DNA of 12,583 nucleotides from DASQPR01 sp035263025. Lineage in GTDB: Bacteria > Actinomycetota > Actinomycetes > Mycobacteriales > Micromonosporaceae. The DNA lies in assembly GCA_035263025.1 (NCBI GenBank), contig DATFRR010000117.1, forward strand, positions 1 through 12,583, read 5' to 3'. The stretch's first letter is position 1; each line of letters starts with the position of its first letter. Positions 7,043 to 12,583 of the stretch are shown here, piece by piece. Made by a program: the position numbers and the translations under genes. Under the pieces are notes generated by a model. That model worked only from the letters and a program-made list of their open reading frames with translations. It had not been told where the DNA came from and made no database searches.

Positions 7043-8671
7043 TCAGCCCATGTGCGGGTACCGGTGGTCGGTCGGTGGCACGAACGTCTCCTTGATGGTG
7101 CGAGGCGACACCCATCGCGCGAGGTTCAGCCACGAGCCGGCCTTGTCGTTCGTACCCGAAGCGCGCGCCCCACCGAACGGCTGCTGCCCGACCACGGCAC
7201 CGGTCGGCTTGTCGTTGATGTAGAAGTTGCCGGCGGCGTAGCGCAGCGTCTCCGACGCCCACTCGATCGCGCGCCGGTCGGTGGCGAAGACCGACCCGGT
7301 CAGCGCGTACGGCGAGACCGACTCGGCCTGCCGTACGGTGTCCTCGAACGCGCCGTCCTCGAACACGTACACGGAGAGGATCGGCCCGAAGAACTCGGTG
7401 GTGAATACCTCGTGTGCCGGGTCGGTGCACTCCACGACCGTTGGGCGCACGAAGTAGCCTTCCGCGTCGTCCGCTGAGCCGCCCGCAATCACCGTGCAAG
7501 CGTCGGAGTTGCGCATCAGATCGAACGCCGCGGTGTGCTTCGCGAAAGCGCGAGCGTCGATCACCGCGCCACCGAAGTTCGTGAAATCGCTGACGTCCCC
7601 GTAGGTCAGCCCGTCGGCCGTTGCGGCAAGCCGGTCGCGCAACTCGCCGTCCCAAATCGATCGCGGGATGTACGCCCGCGACGCCGCCGAACACTTCTGA
7701 CCCTGGTAGTCGAAAGCGCCGCGGACCAGCGCGGTCTGCAGCGCGTCCACATCGGCGGACGGATGCGCGATCACGAAGTCCTTGCCGCCGGTCTCGCCGA
7801 CCAGCCGTGGGTAGCCGCGGTAGCGGTCCAAGTTGCCGGCCACACTGCGCCACAGGTGGTGGAACGTGGCCGTGGAACCGGTGAAGTGGATGCCGGCCAA
7901 GTCCGGGTCGGTGAGCAGCACGTCGCTGATCCCGACGCCGTGGCCGGTCAGCATGTTGATCACACCGGGCGGCAGGCCGGCCGCTTCGAACAGCCGCATC
8001 AGGAAGTGCGCCGCGAACTGCTGCGTGGTTGACGGCTTCCAGATCACGGTGTTGCCCATCAGCGCCGGTGAGGTCGGCAGGTTGCCGGCGATCGCGGTGA
8101 AGTTGAACGGTGTGATCGCGTAGACGAAGCCTTCCAGCGGCCGGTAGTCGAACTGGTTCCACACGCCCGGCGACGACATCGGCTGCTCGCCCAGCAGCTT
8201 CGCGCCGAACGCGACGTTGAACCGTAGGAAGTCGATAAGCTCGCAGGCCGCGTCGATCTCCGCCTGGTAGACGGTCTTCGACTGGCCGAGCATGGTCGCC
8301 GCGTTCAGGGTGTCGCGCCACGGCCCGGCCAGCAGGTCGGCGGCCCGCAGGAAGATCGCCGCGCGGTCGGCGTAGGGCATCGCGCGCCACCCAGGCGCCG
8401 CCTTCCTCGCCGCGGCGACCGCCGCCTCCGCGTCCGCATGCGTCGAGTTGCGGGCCACGCCGAGCACATGCGCGTGCCGGTGCGGCTGCACGACCTGGAT
8501 CTCCTCGCCGCCGGCCATCCGATGCACGCCGTCGATGGTGTTTGTCAGGTCGAGCCGCGTGCCGGCCAGATCAGCGAGCCGCTTGGCGAGACTCGTCGCC
8601 TGCGCGCTGCCGGGCGCATAGTCACGGACTGCCTCGTTGCGCGGCTCGGGCACGGCGATGACTGCATCCAT
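7043..8671 (-). CDS. pruA: L-glutamate gamma-semialdehyde dehydrogenase (1-pyrroline-5-carboxylate dehydrogenase)
   Basis: This 542-residue cytosolic aldehyde dehydrogenase oxidises glutamate semialdehyde to glutamate with NAD, the last step of proline (and ornithine/arginine) breakdown. Visible family features are the TPFNFTAIAGNLP segment (N190), WKPS (K212), FTGST (263-267, nucleotide binding), the general base E293 in LVGETGGKDF, the catalytic C327 in GQKCSAASR and EFFGP (E426). Length agrees with the monofunctional PruA family of about 540 residues. The start is well fixed by GAGGAGAG 6 bases upstream (8678-8685). No proline dehydrogenase gene is nearby; upstream is a divergent membrane-protein gene. 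The following deacetylase gene is on the same strand 104 bases away and may be read through, as I see no convincing terminator between them. Confidence 0.95.
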   Translation of the reverse strand: MDAVIAVPEPRNEAVRDYAPGSAQATSLAKRLADLAGTRLDLTNTIDGVHRMAGGEEIQVVQPHRHAHVLGVARNSTHADAEAAVAAARKAAPGWRAMPYADRAAIFLRAADLLAGPWRDTLNAATMLGQSKTVYQAEIDAACELIDFLRFNVAFGAKLLGEQPMSSPGVWNQFDYRPLEGFVYAITPFNFTAIAGNLPTSPALMGNTVIWKPSTTQQFAAHFLMRLFEAAGLPPGVINMLTGHGVGISDVLLTDPDLAGIHFTGSTATFHHLWRSVAGNLDRYRGYPRLVGETGGKDFVIAHPSADVDALQTALVRGAFDYQGQKCSAASRAYIPRSIWDGELRDRLAATADGLTYGDVSDFTNFGGAVIDARAFAKHTAAFDLMRNSDACTVIAGGSADDAEGYFVRPTVVECTDPAHEVFTTEFFGPILSVYVFEDGAFEDTVRQAESVSPYALTGSVFATDRRAIEWASETLRYAAGNFYINDKPTGAVVGQQPFGGARASGTNDKAGSWLNLARWVSPRTIKETFVPPTDHRYPHMG

Positions 8672-8677
8672 GGCAGG

Positions 8678-8685
8678 CTCTCCTC
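8678..8685 (-). promoter_or_regulatory. ribosome binding site of pruA
   Basis: On the minus strand this reads GAGGAGAG, 6 bases before the ATG whose first base is 8671. It confirms that start. Confidence 0.75.
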
Positions 8686-8809
8686 GACGATGAGAATGTG
8701 CGGCTACGCCTATGCTGCGGCGCAGAATCCCGATTCATCCTCCCACGCCAGGTCGGCCGGTAGCCAAGTCGCGACGACCGGTGTCGCGAGGCCCACACGC
8801 ACCGACAGG

Positions 8810-8815
8810 TAGGCT
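8810..8815 (+). promoter_or_regulatory. probable -10 box of the membrane-protein gene
   Basis: TAGGCT matches the actinobacterial TANNNT pattern. It would start transcription near 8822, about 22 bases before the ATG at 8844. No clear -35 box is seen, which is common in this phylum. A second candidate, TATGCT, lies at 8711-8716. Confidence 0.4.
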
Positions 8816-8833
8816 GGGCGGCGCCCGAATCCC

Positions 8834-8838
8834 GAGGG
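8834..8838 (+). promoter_or_regulatory. ribosome binding site choosing the start at 8844
   Basis: GAGGG lies 5 bases before the ATG at 8844. A second in-frame ATG at 8856 follows a G-run and remains possible. The open frame extends upstream to an ATG at 8712, but that part is Pro/Arg-rich and not protein-like. Confidence 0.5.
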
Positions 8839-8843
8839 CATCG

Positions 8844-9926
8844 ATGGGGGCGGTGATGACCAAGCCGAGCGTCGGCACGCGGGACGGCGTACGGGCGCCG
8901 GCTCGGGATCGCGCGGACCGCACGCCGCCCGCGCGCGCCTGGGTGCCGTGGACCGTCGCGGGTCTCGGATTGATCTGGCTGATCGTCAAGCTCTGGGCGG
9001 CCCATCAGCAGATCCACGACAACGCGGGCGACACCGTCGCAATCGCGACCGCGGCCCTCGCCATCCCGTCGGTGGTCCAGGCGACCGCGCTGGCCGGACT
9101 GGGTGGGGGCCTCGCCGCCCGTCTGGGCACGGACCTTTGGCGGGTACGCCGATCCGCCGGCCCGGTTCGGCGATGGCTACGGTATGCGGTCGCGGCGACC
9201 GGTGGCCTGATCGTCGGGCTCGGCGTGATGGGTACGGTCCTCGGCGCGTACGGCAATGTGCCGTCGATCGGCGGCGTCGCGGTCACGGTGGTGATCACGG
9301 GTACGGTCGCTGGCGCGCTCGTCGGGATCGGGAAGCGTCTCGTGGTGCCGGAGGCTGCGCTTGCGGCGGCACTCGCGTCGTTCGTCGCCGACACGATCCT
9401 GAACAGCGGGACGGTGCTCGGTCACATGATGGCCGCGCTCGGCGCCGGGCGGTCCGCAATCACCGACTGCGACCAGGGCGCGGCCGTGTCGGCGTGCGCC
9501 AGGGTAGTCAATGCGAATTCGCTTGTGTCACACGTGGACTCGGTGATCGTCGGGTTGGTCGCCGGCCTCGTGGCGTTCTGGTATCTGCGCCGCCGCGGGC
9601 GCGGCGTGGCCTTCCCGGCGTACGAACTCGCCGGCGCGGCGACCGGTCTTCTCCTGCTCGCCACCGAGGCGCTGACCCATCTGGGCGGTGCCGGACTAGT
9701 GCACGTCGCGCGGTCGATCTCGGCCGACGACCGTACGGTCATCGACTTGCTGGCCGGCAATCGCGTGATCCATGGGCTGCTGGTGCTGTTCGTCGGCGCA
9801 ATCGTCGCGCTGATCGCGTTCGGCCGCACGCTGCGACCATCGCCCGCCCGGGCCGCCGCTCCTGCTCGGGTCGGCGCGTCGGCCGGGGACGGCACGCAGG
9901 CCACGGACGATCAGCGCAGCAGCTGA
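8844..9926 (+). CDS. multi-pass membrane protein of unknown function
   Basis: A 360-residue protein that I do not recognise. A basic 30-residue N-terminus is followed by about eight hydrophobic segments (roughly 33-52, 64-88, 114-137, 141-161, 168-188, 225-245, 257-278 and 310-330). Many are Gly/Ala-rich with closely packed small residues (GGLIVGLGVMGTVLG, VVITGTVAGALVGIG), suggesting tightly packed helices. A loop near 199-215 carries two cysteines (DCDQGAAVSAC) that could form a disulphide if exported. The C-terminal 30 residues are Ala/Ser-rich and disordered-looking. No transporter or enzyme signature stands out. It is divergent from pruA, with 172 bases between the starts, and overlaps the 3' end of the DUF6912-like gene by 16 bases. 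Start choice between 8844 and 8856 is uncertain; either way the membrane domain is unchanged. Confidence 0.8.
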   Translation: MGAVMTKPSVGTRDGVRAPARDRADRTPPARAWVPWTVAGLGLIWLIVKLWAAHQQIHDNAGDTVAIATAALAIPSVVQATALAGLGGGLAARLGTDLWRVRRSAGPVRRWLRYAVAATGGLIVGLGVMGTVLGAYGNVPSIGGVAVTVVITGTVAGALVGIGKRLVVPEAALAAALASFVADTILNSGTVLGHMMAALGAGRSAITDCDQGAAVSACARVVNANSLVSHVDSVIVGLVAGLVAFWYLRRRGRGVAFPAYELAGAATGLLLLATEALTHLGGAGLVHVARSISADDRTVIDLLAGNRVIHGLLVLFVGAIVALIAFGRTLRPSPARAAAPARVGASAGDGTQATDDQRSS

Positions 9927-10432
9927 TCGATCTCGGAGACGTCGTACCACTCGAGCTCATGGTCCTCGGCCCCGTCCACGACGAATTGGGCATCCGGGTC
10001 GCCGGCGGACGCGTCGAGCACGACATTCGCAGCCGCGGCTACGTCCTCTTCGGCACTGACTCCGTCAACATGAACGGCGGCGATGGCGGCGAACTCGATC
10101 TCACCAGACAGCCGTACGGCGCTCGACCCCAACTCGGTCGAGAGATAGCTCAGCGCCTTCGTCGCTACGTCGGCGGACACCACCACGCGTCGCCGTGGAA
10201 CCGAGCCGTCGAGGTGCAGCAACCGCAGCGCACCCTGCGCGGCGCGGGTGAACGCGACGTATTCGAGTTCTTCGTCGTCTGCCTCGGCATACCACTCGCG
10301 CAGGTGCGGTGTGACGGCATGGGCGTCGAGGTCGCTCGACCCCTCCGGCGCGCGGAGCGCGCCGCGATTGCCGAGCGGCGCGAGGCCGGTCAACGTCGCG
10401 GGTACGTAGATCCGGGTCACCTCGTCGTTCAC
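9911..10432 (-). CDS. conserved actinobacterial protein, DUF6912-like
   Basis: A 173-residue soluble protein starting with GTG. Its sequence (RIYVPATL near the start, AVTPHLREWYAEADDEELEY, RRRVVVSADV, AAVHVDG, DAQFVVDGAEDHELEWYDVSEI at the end) fits my memory of the DUF6912 family, a small acidic protein found across actinobacteria near secA. No active-site motif or membrane segment is visible, and its function is unknown. The frame is open upstream to 10615, but that extension is Arg/Asp-repeat junk (DRDRDRD). The GTG at 10432 has GGGAG 4 bases upstream and directly precedes the conserved RIYVPATL block. It is the last gene of the secA-side series. Its stop falls inside the last codons of the convergent membrane-protein gene, an overlap of 16 bases. 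Confidence 0.83.
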   Translation of the reverse strand: MNDEVTRIYVPATLTGLAPLGNRGALRAPEGSSDLDAHAVTPHLREWYAEADDEELEYVAFTRAAQGALRLLHLDGSVPRRRVVVSADVATKALSYLSTELGSSAVRLSGEIEFAAIAAVHVDGVSAEEDVAAAANVVLDASAGDPDAQFVVDGAEDHELEWYDVSEIDQLLR

Positions 10433-10436
10433 GGCG

Positions 10437-10441
10437 CTCCC
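10437..10441 (-). promoter_or_regulatory. ribosome binding site of the DUF6912-like gene
   Basis: On the minus strand this reads GGGAG, 4 bases before the GTG at 10432. It favours this start over the upstream in-frame codons and over the GTG at 10420. Confidence 0.5.
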
Positions 10442-10444
10442 GTC

Positions 10445-10462
10445 GTCGCGGTCGCGGTCGCG
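10445..10462. repeat. short GTCGCG tandem repeat
   Basis: Three perfect copies of the hexamer GTCGCG, followed by GTCGTG, lie just upstream of the DUF6912-like gene. The surrounding intergenic stretch 10433-10637 (205 bases) shows no gene, clear promoter or terminator to me. Confidence 0.6.
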
Positions 10463-10637
10463 GTCGTGTATGCCGTCGCGACGTGGCATCCGTCCGGTCC
10501 GCGTGACTGTCTCGCACAGTGTGCGCGCCTCGATCAGCGGGTGCAGCGCGGGGTGACGCGGCGTGCTGGCTCCGCGCGCGGGGGCAGGCATCACGTGCCG
10601 GCGCGGCGCGCGCAAGCCGGTCGGGCCGCGCCCGGCT

Positions 10638-11465
10638 CTAAATCACCTGGGCGACGGCGCACAGCCACTGGTCGTCGCGCCGTTCCAAGCGCATCGCCAT
10701 CGCGAGGCTCGAACCCGCGAATGCAAGCACCGCGACGACCTCGGCGATTCCGTCGCGCGGTTCAGCAACTCGCAACCGCATAAGCCGGACGGGTTGCGAT
10801 GCGCCCGGCGCGTTGCGGTGCGCGGTGGTGGGTGCGTGCGGCCGTCGCTGTGGCGCGTTCGGCACTTCGTGTCGAGCGCCGACGTTGACGTGACCCGGAA
10901 CGTACGCCGGCGTCGGACGACGGTTCGGCGGTGTGCTCGGTGTCGGGGCCCCGGTCACCACCTGCGGGAAGTGCGCGCGCCCATTGCGTCGCCGGTTGAG
11001 CTGGTTGACGACCGCGCCGAACTCGACCGGGCCGGCGAGCGTGCGGAGGTGCGCCGCCGGCCGGAATCCGTTGAGCACCTCGAGGCAGATCCGCACATAA
11101 CGCTGTGCGCTTGCGACGGCCGGTGGAACGTTTCGTGCCAGCGCGCCGGCGCCGACCCGGGTGCTCGCCACGCCAGTCGGCCGACCGACGAAACCATCGG
11201 CAGGTCGTGCCGGTTCTGATACGGCCGGCTGGTCGGCGTGGCCTCCAGCAGCCGCAGTCCGCACGCCGACGGGCGGAGACGCGTCGAACGGTGGCTCACT
11301 CGCGGGCGGGCGACGAAGTCGAATCGGTGCACCAAGGTCGACGACCGGCCCCGTCGAATGGGGTAGGCACACCGGTCGGGATGTGCTGGCGTCGATCCCA
11401 CGCGAGTTGGCGATCCCGGCTGACTCAGTGATGTCCGCGGTTGCTTCGATCAGCGTGACCGTCAC
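10638..11465 (-). CDS. Rv3235-family protein
   Basis: A 275-residue protein with a low-complexity Pro/Ala/Ser-rich N-terminal part (about 1-115). A conserved block follows near 118-160 (ASAQRYVRICLEVLNGFRPAAHLRTL), then a Pro/Arg-rich insertion (about 168-222) and a second conserved block (225-275, VRLMRLRVAEPRDGIAEVVAVL to the end). This split arrangement matches the Rv3235 family, named from M. tuberculosis and found near secA in actinobacteria. The function is unknown. The fold of the C-terminal part, alternating short strands about a helix, resembles SnoaL/NTF2-like domains, but that is a guess. The GTG at 11465 is chosen because GGAGG lies 9 bases upstream. A GTG at 11549 is in frame but lacks a good site. 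A promoter and operator-like repeats lie in the 155-base gap upstream. Confidence 0.8.
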   Translation of the reverse strand: MTVTLIEATADITESAGIANSRGIDASTSRPVCLPHSTGPVVDLGAPIRLRRPPASEPPFDASPPVGVRTAAAGGHADQPAVSEPARPADGFVGRPTGVASTRVGAGALARNVPPAVASAQRYVRICLEVLNGFRPAAHLRTLAGPVEFGAVVNQLNRRRNGRAHFPQVVTGAPTPSTPPNRRPTPAYVPGHVNVGARHEVPNAPQRRPHAPTTAHRNAPGASQPVRLMRLRVAEPRDGIAEVVAVLAFAGSSLAMAMRLERRDDQWLCAVAQVI

Positions 11466-11474
11466 GACGGCAAG

Positions 11475-11479
11475 CCTCC
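11475..11479 (-). promoter_or_regulatory. ribosome binding site of the Rv3235-family gene
   Basis: On the minus strand this reads GGAGG, 9 bases before the GTG whose first base is 11465. It decides this start over 11549. Confidence 0.6.
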
Positions 11480-11557
11480 GATCGGGGTACGGGCGGCGAC
11501 ATCTCGTCTGCCGCGTGGTCAACCTGAGGCGATCTTGTAGGCATAGCACAATCGATC

Positions 11558-11581
11558 TTGCGTTTGCTTTCGATTGCCTTC
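11558..11581 (-). promoter_or_regulatory. operator-like TTGC repeat downstream of the Rv3235-gene promoter
   Basis: On the plus strand TTGC occurs at 11558, 11564 and 11574. The part at 11563-11581 shares 15 of 19 bases with 11872-11890 over the helix-turn-helix gene start, with consensus TTTGCYWTYGATTGCCTKC. It lies in an A/T-rich island and begins right at the predicted transcription start near 11580, where a bound protein would block transcription. Binding by the neighbouring small helix-turn-helix protein is inference. Confidence 0.45.
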
Positions 11582-11586
11582 GGCTA

Positions 11587-11616
11587 GTTCTACAGCCCCC
11601 GACTTCCTGCGGTCAA
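11587..11616 (-). promoter_or_regulatory. promoter of the Rv3235-family gene
   Basis: On the minus strand TTGACC (11616-11611) is followed after 18 bases by TAGAAC (11592-11587), a good -35/-10 pair for sigma-A. Predicted start is near 11580, giving a leader of about 115 bases. The -35 box begins 5 bases beyond the stop codon of the helix-turn-helix gene. Confidence 0.5.
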
Positions 11617-11620
11617 GACC

Positions 11621-11863
11621 TTAGCTACCCTCGTCGATGTCATCGTCGCGACCAACGAGCGGATTTTGACTCACCCAATCCGCGGTCTCCGTGTATTTCA
11701 GCTGGATATAGGCCTCAAGACGGTCCCGCTCGACGCGCCATTGCCCGCGCCCACCGATCTTGATCGCGGGCAATTCACCGCTTCGGACCATGTGGTAGAC
11801 CTGCGAGACGGTCACCGACAACTCGTCGGCCACCTCGGCCAACTGCAGGAATCGGGCTGCCAT
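11621..11863 (-). CDS. small excisionase-type helix-turn-helix DNA-binding protein
   Basis: An 80-residue protein with the winged-helix pattern of the excisionase/MerR-like HTH_17 family. FLQLAEVADELSV (5-17) is the first helix and turn, VSQVYHMVRSGELP (19-32) contains the recognition helix, AIKIGGRGQWRV (33-44) is the wing, and ERDRLEAYIQLKY (45-57) is the closing helix. The tail is acidic (DDDIDEGS). This stand-alone type with the GGRGQWRVE wing is common near secA in actinobacteria and is not a phage excisionase, since no integrase or attachment site is nearby. BldC, a relative, binds head-to-tail direct repeats. The start at 11863 is the only sensible ATG, although its ribosome site is weak (GAAG). 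TTGC repeats spaced 10 bp run over the start codon, so autoregulation is plausible. Confidence 0.88.
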   Translation of the reverse strand: MAARFLQLAEVADELSVTVSQVYHMVRSGELPAIKIGGRGQWRVERDRLEAYIQLKYTETADWVSQNPLVGRDDDIDEGS

Positions 11864-11890
11864 TGCTTCAGTTTGCCATTGATTGCCTGC
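11863..11890 (-). promoter_or_regulatory. operator-like TTGC repeats over the helix-turn-helix gene start
   Basis: On the plus strand TTGC begins at 11863, 11873 and 11883, three copies at exactly one helical turn. The first overlaps the first base of the start codon. The block 11872-11890 is shared with 11563-11581 upstream of the next gene. I see no convincing -10 box just upstream of it. Evenly spaced direct repeats are what head-to-tail binding of a BldC-like winged helix would need; autoregulation is inference. Confidence 0.5.
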
Positions 11891-12004
11891 AACCAGCGCG
11901 ACGGCACTCCCGCCTGTGTACGGACATCGCTTTGCGCGGGGCCACCGATGATCCGCGTGTCACCGACGGTCGGCCGCCATCCCACACCGACCCGCCGCAC
12001 GCCA

Positions 12005-12028
12005 CCGACGCCGCACGGGCGGCGTCGG
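12005..12028 (-). terminator. stem-loop terminator after secA
   Basis: CCGACGCCGC (12005-12014) and GCGGCGTCGG (12019-12028) form a perfect 10-bp stem with a 4-base loop, starting 8 bases past the secA stop codon. No T-run follows on the minus strand, as in many actinobacterial terminators. It could end transcription or protect the secA mRNA end while letting some read-through into the helix-turn-helix gene. The remaining 11891-12004 holds nothing I can support. Confidence 0.6.
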
Positions 12029-12036
12029 ACCCATAC

Positions 12037-12583
12037 CTACGCGCCGGCCGGTGCTCCGTGACAGCGCTTGTACTTTTTGCCGGATCCGCACGGGCACGGC
12101 GCATTTCGCGACGGGCCACCGCTGCCCACGACCTGGCCGGGCGCCGGCGTCTTCTGGCCAGCGGCACGGGCGGACTGCGGCCCGGTCGGCCGCGCCGGCT
12201 GCTCGCCACCGATGCCCAGCGCGGGCGCCTGTTCGAACATCACCGCGCCGGAGCCCGCCGCGCCGTCAATCGTCGGCGACGAGTAGGACAGCGCCTGCGG
12301 CTGCGACGGGCGGCCGAGGCCCTTCGCCCGGATCTCCACCGGCTTCGTGGACGGCAATAGTCTCGCGGCTTGCGTTTCGATCACTGGCGGCGGTGGCGGT
12401 GCCTCCTCGACCTGCACTTCGAGGTTGAACAGGAAGCCGACAACCTCTTCCTTGATGCCGTCCAGCATCTGGCTGAACATGTCGAAGCCCTCACGCTGGT
12501 ATTCGACCAGCGGATCCCGTTGCGCGTGCGCCCGAAGGCCGATGCCCTCCTGCAGGTAGTCCATTTCGTAGAGGTGCTCACGC
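12037..12583 (-). CDS. secA: preprotein translocase ATPase SecA, C-terminal part (5' end outside window)
   Basis: The frame is open to the right edge of the window; 182 residues before the TAG at 12037-12039 are visible. REHLYEMDYLQEGIGLRAHAQRDPLVEYQREGFDMF is the end of the helical scaffold domain of SecA, the ATPase that drives proteins through the SecYEG channel. After KEEVVGFLFNLEVQVEE comes a Pro/Ala/Gly-rich linker of about 100 residues, longer than in E. coli but usual in actinobacteria. The protein ends with the zinc-binding SEC-C motif C-x-C-x8-C-H (CPCGSGKKYKRCH, 12058-12096), which binds lipids or ribosomes in other bacteria. The intact zinc tail argues for the housekeeping SecA (SecA1 type) rather than the accessory SecA2. 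It is followed by a strong stem-loop. Confidence 0.96.
   Translation of the reverse strand, partial: REHLYEMDYLQEGIGLRAHAQRDPLVEYQREGFDMFSQMLDGIKEEVVGFLFNLEVQVEEAPPPPPVIETQAARLLPSTKPVEIRAKGLGRPSQPQALSYSSPTIDGAAGSGAVMFEQAPALGIGGEQPARPTGPQSARAAGQKTPAPGQVVGSGGPSRNAPCPCGSGKKYKRCHGAPAGA

Noticed and set aside
8948..10783. Open frame of 611 codons on the plus strand across the membrane-protein and DUF6912-like genes
   Set aside because: It is an Arg/Gly-rich shadow frame running through two well-supported genes on different strands.
11621..11863. Excisionase-like gene as a sign of a prophage or integrative element
   Set aside because: No integrase, attachment repeat or tRNA is present. The neighbours are core genes and this stand-alone type is common near secA.
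10633..11863. Treating secA, the helix-turn-helix, Rv3235-family and DUF6912-like genes as one simple operon
   Set aside because: Gaps of 155 to 205 bases, a strong hairpin after secA and a good internal promoter argue for several transcription units on the same strand.

Overview
This is a stretch of ordinary high-GC actinobacterial chromosome. Four things point to Actinomycetota: strong G/C bias at third codon positions, the fused Kgd-type 2-oxoglutarate dehydrogenase, a SecA with the actinobacterial C-terminal tail, and small proteins of families found mainly in this phylum (resembling DUF6104, DUF6912 and Rv3235). A DUF6104-like gene right behind kgd recalls Streptomyces-type and related genomes more than mycobacteria, but I cannot name the genus. 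There is no tRNA, rRNA, CRISPR array, insertion sequence or phage gene, and no gene-free stretch longer than about 205 bases.

Layout. Positions 1-537 hold the C-terminal part of an ABC-2 type permease (+). Positions 714-4505 are kgd (+), followed by a 60-residue DUF6104-like protein at 4570-4752. Facing them is a minus-strand block, read from 8671 down to 4757: pruA (1-pyrroline-5-carboxylate dehydrogenase), an exported polysaccharide-deacetylase-like protein, and a membrane-anchored YVTN-type beta-propeller. Divergent from pruA is an unrecognised multi-pass membrane protein (8844-9926, +). Its 3' end overlaps by 16 bases the 3' end of a DUF6912-like gene (9911-10432, -). The right end is a minus-strand series in transcription order secA (3' part only), a small excisionase-type helix-turn-helix protein, an Rv3235-family protein and the DUF6912-like protein.

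How the genes work together. PruA makes glutamate from proline or ornithine carbon; once deaminated or transaminated, this is the substrate of Kgd in the TCA cycle. The two genes are not in one operon. The deacetylase and propeller are 19 bases apart and both carry export signals, so they probably act together at the cell surface. The deacetylase lacks the usual first catalytic Asp motif.

The most interesting signal is regulatory. A sequence sharing 15 of 19 bases occurs twice in A/T-rich islands, once over the start of the helix-turn-helix gene and once just downstream of a good promoter before the Rv3235-family gene. In the first copy the word TTGC recurs exactly every 10 bp, three times. 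I infer that these are operators, probably for the small helix-turn-helix protein itself. I did not find a clearly new multi-gene system, and most of the window is core housekeeping DNA.
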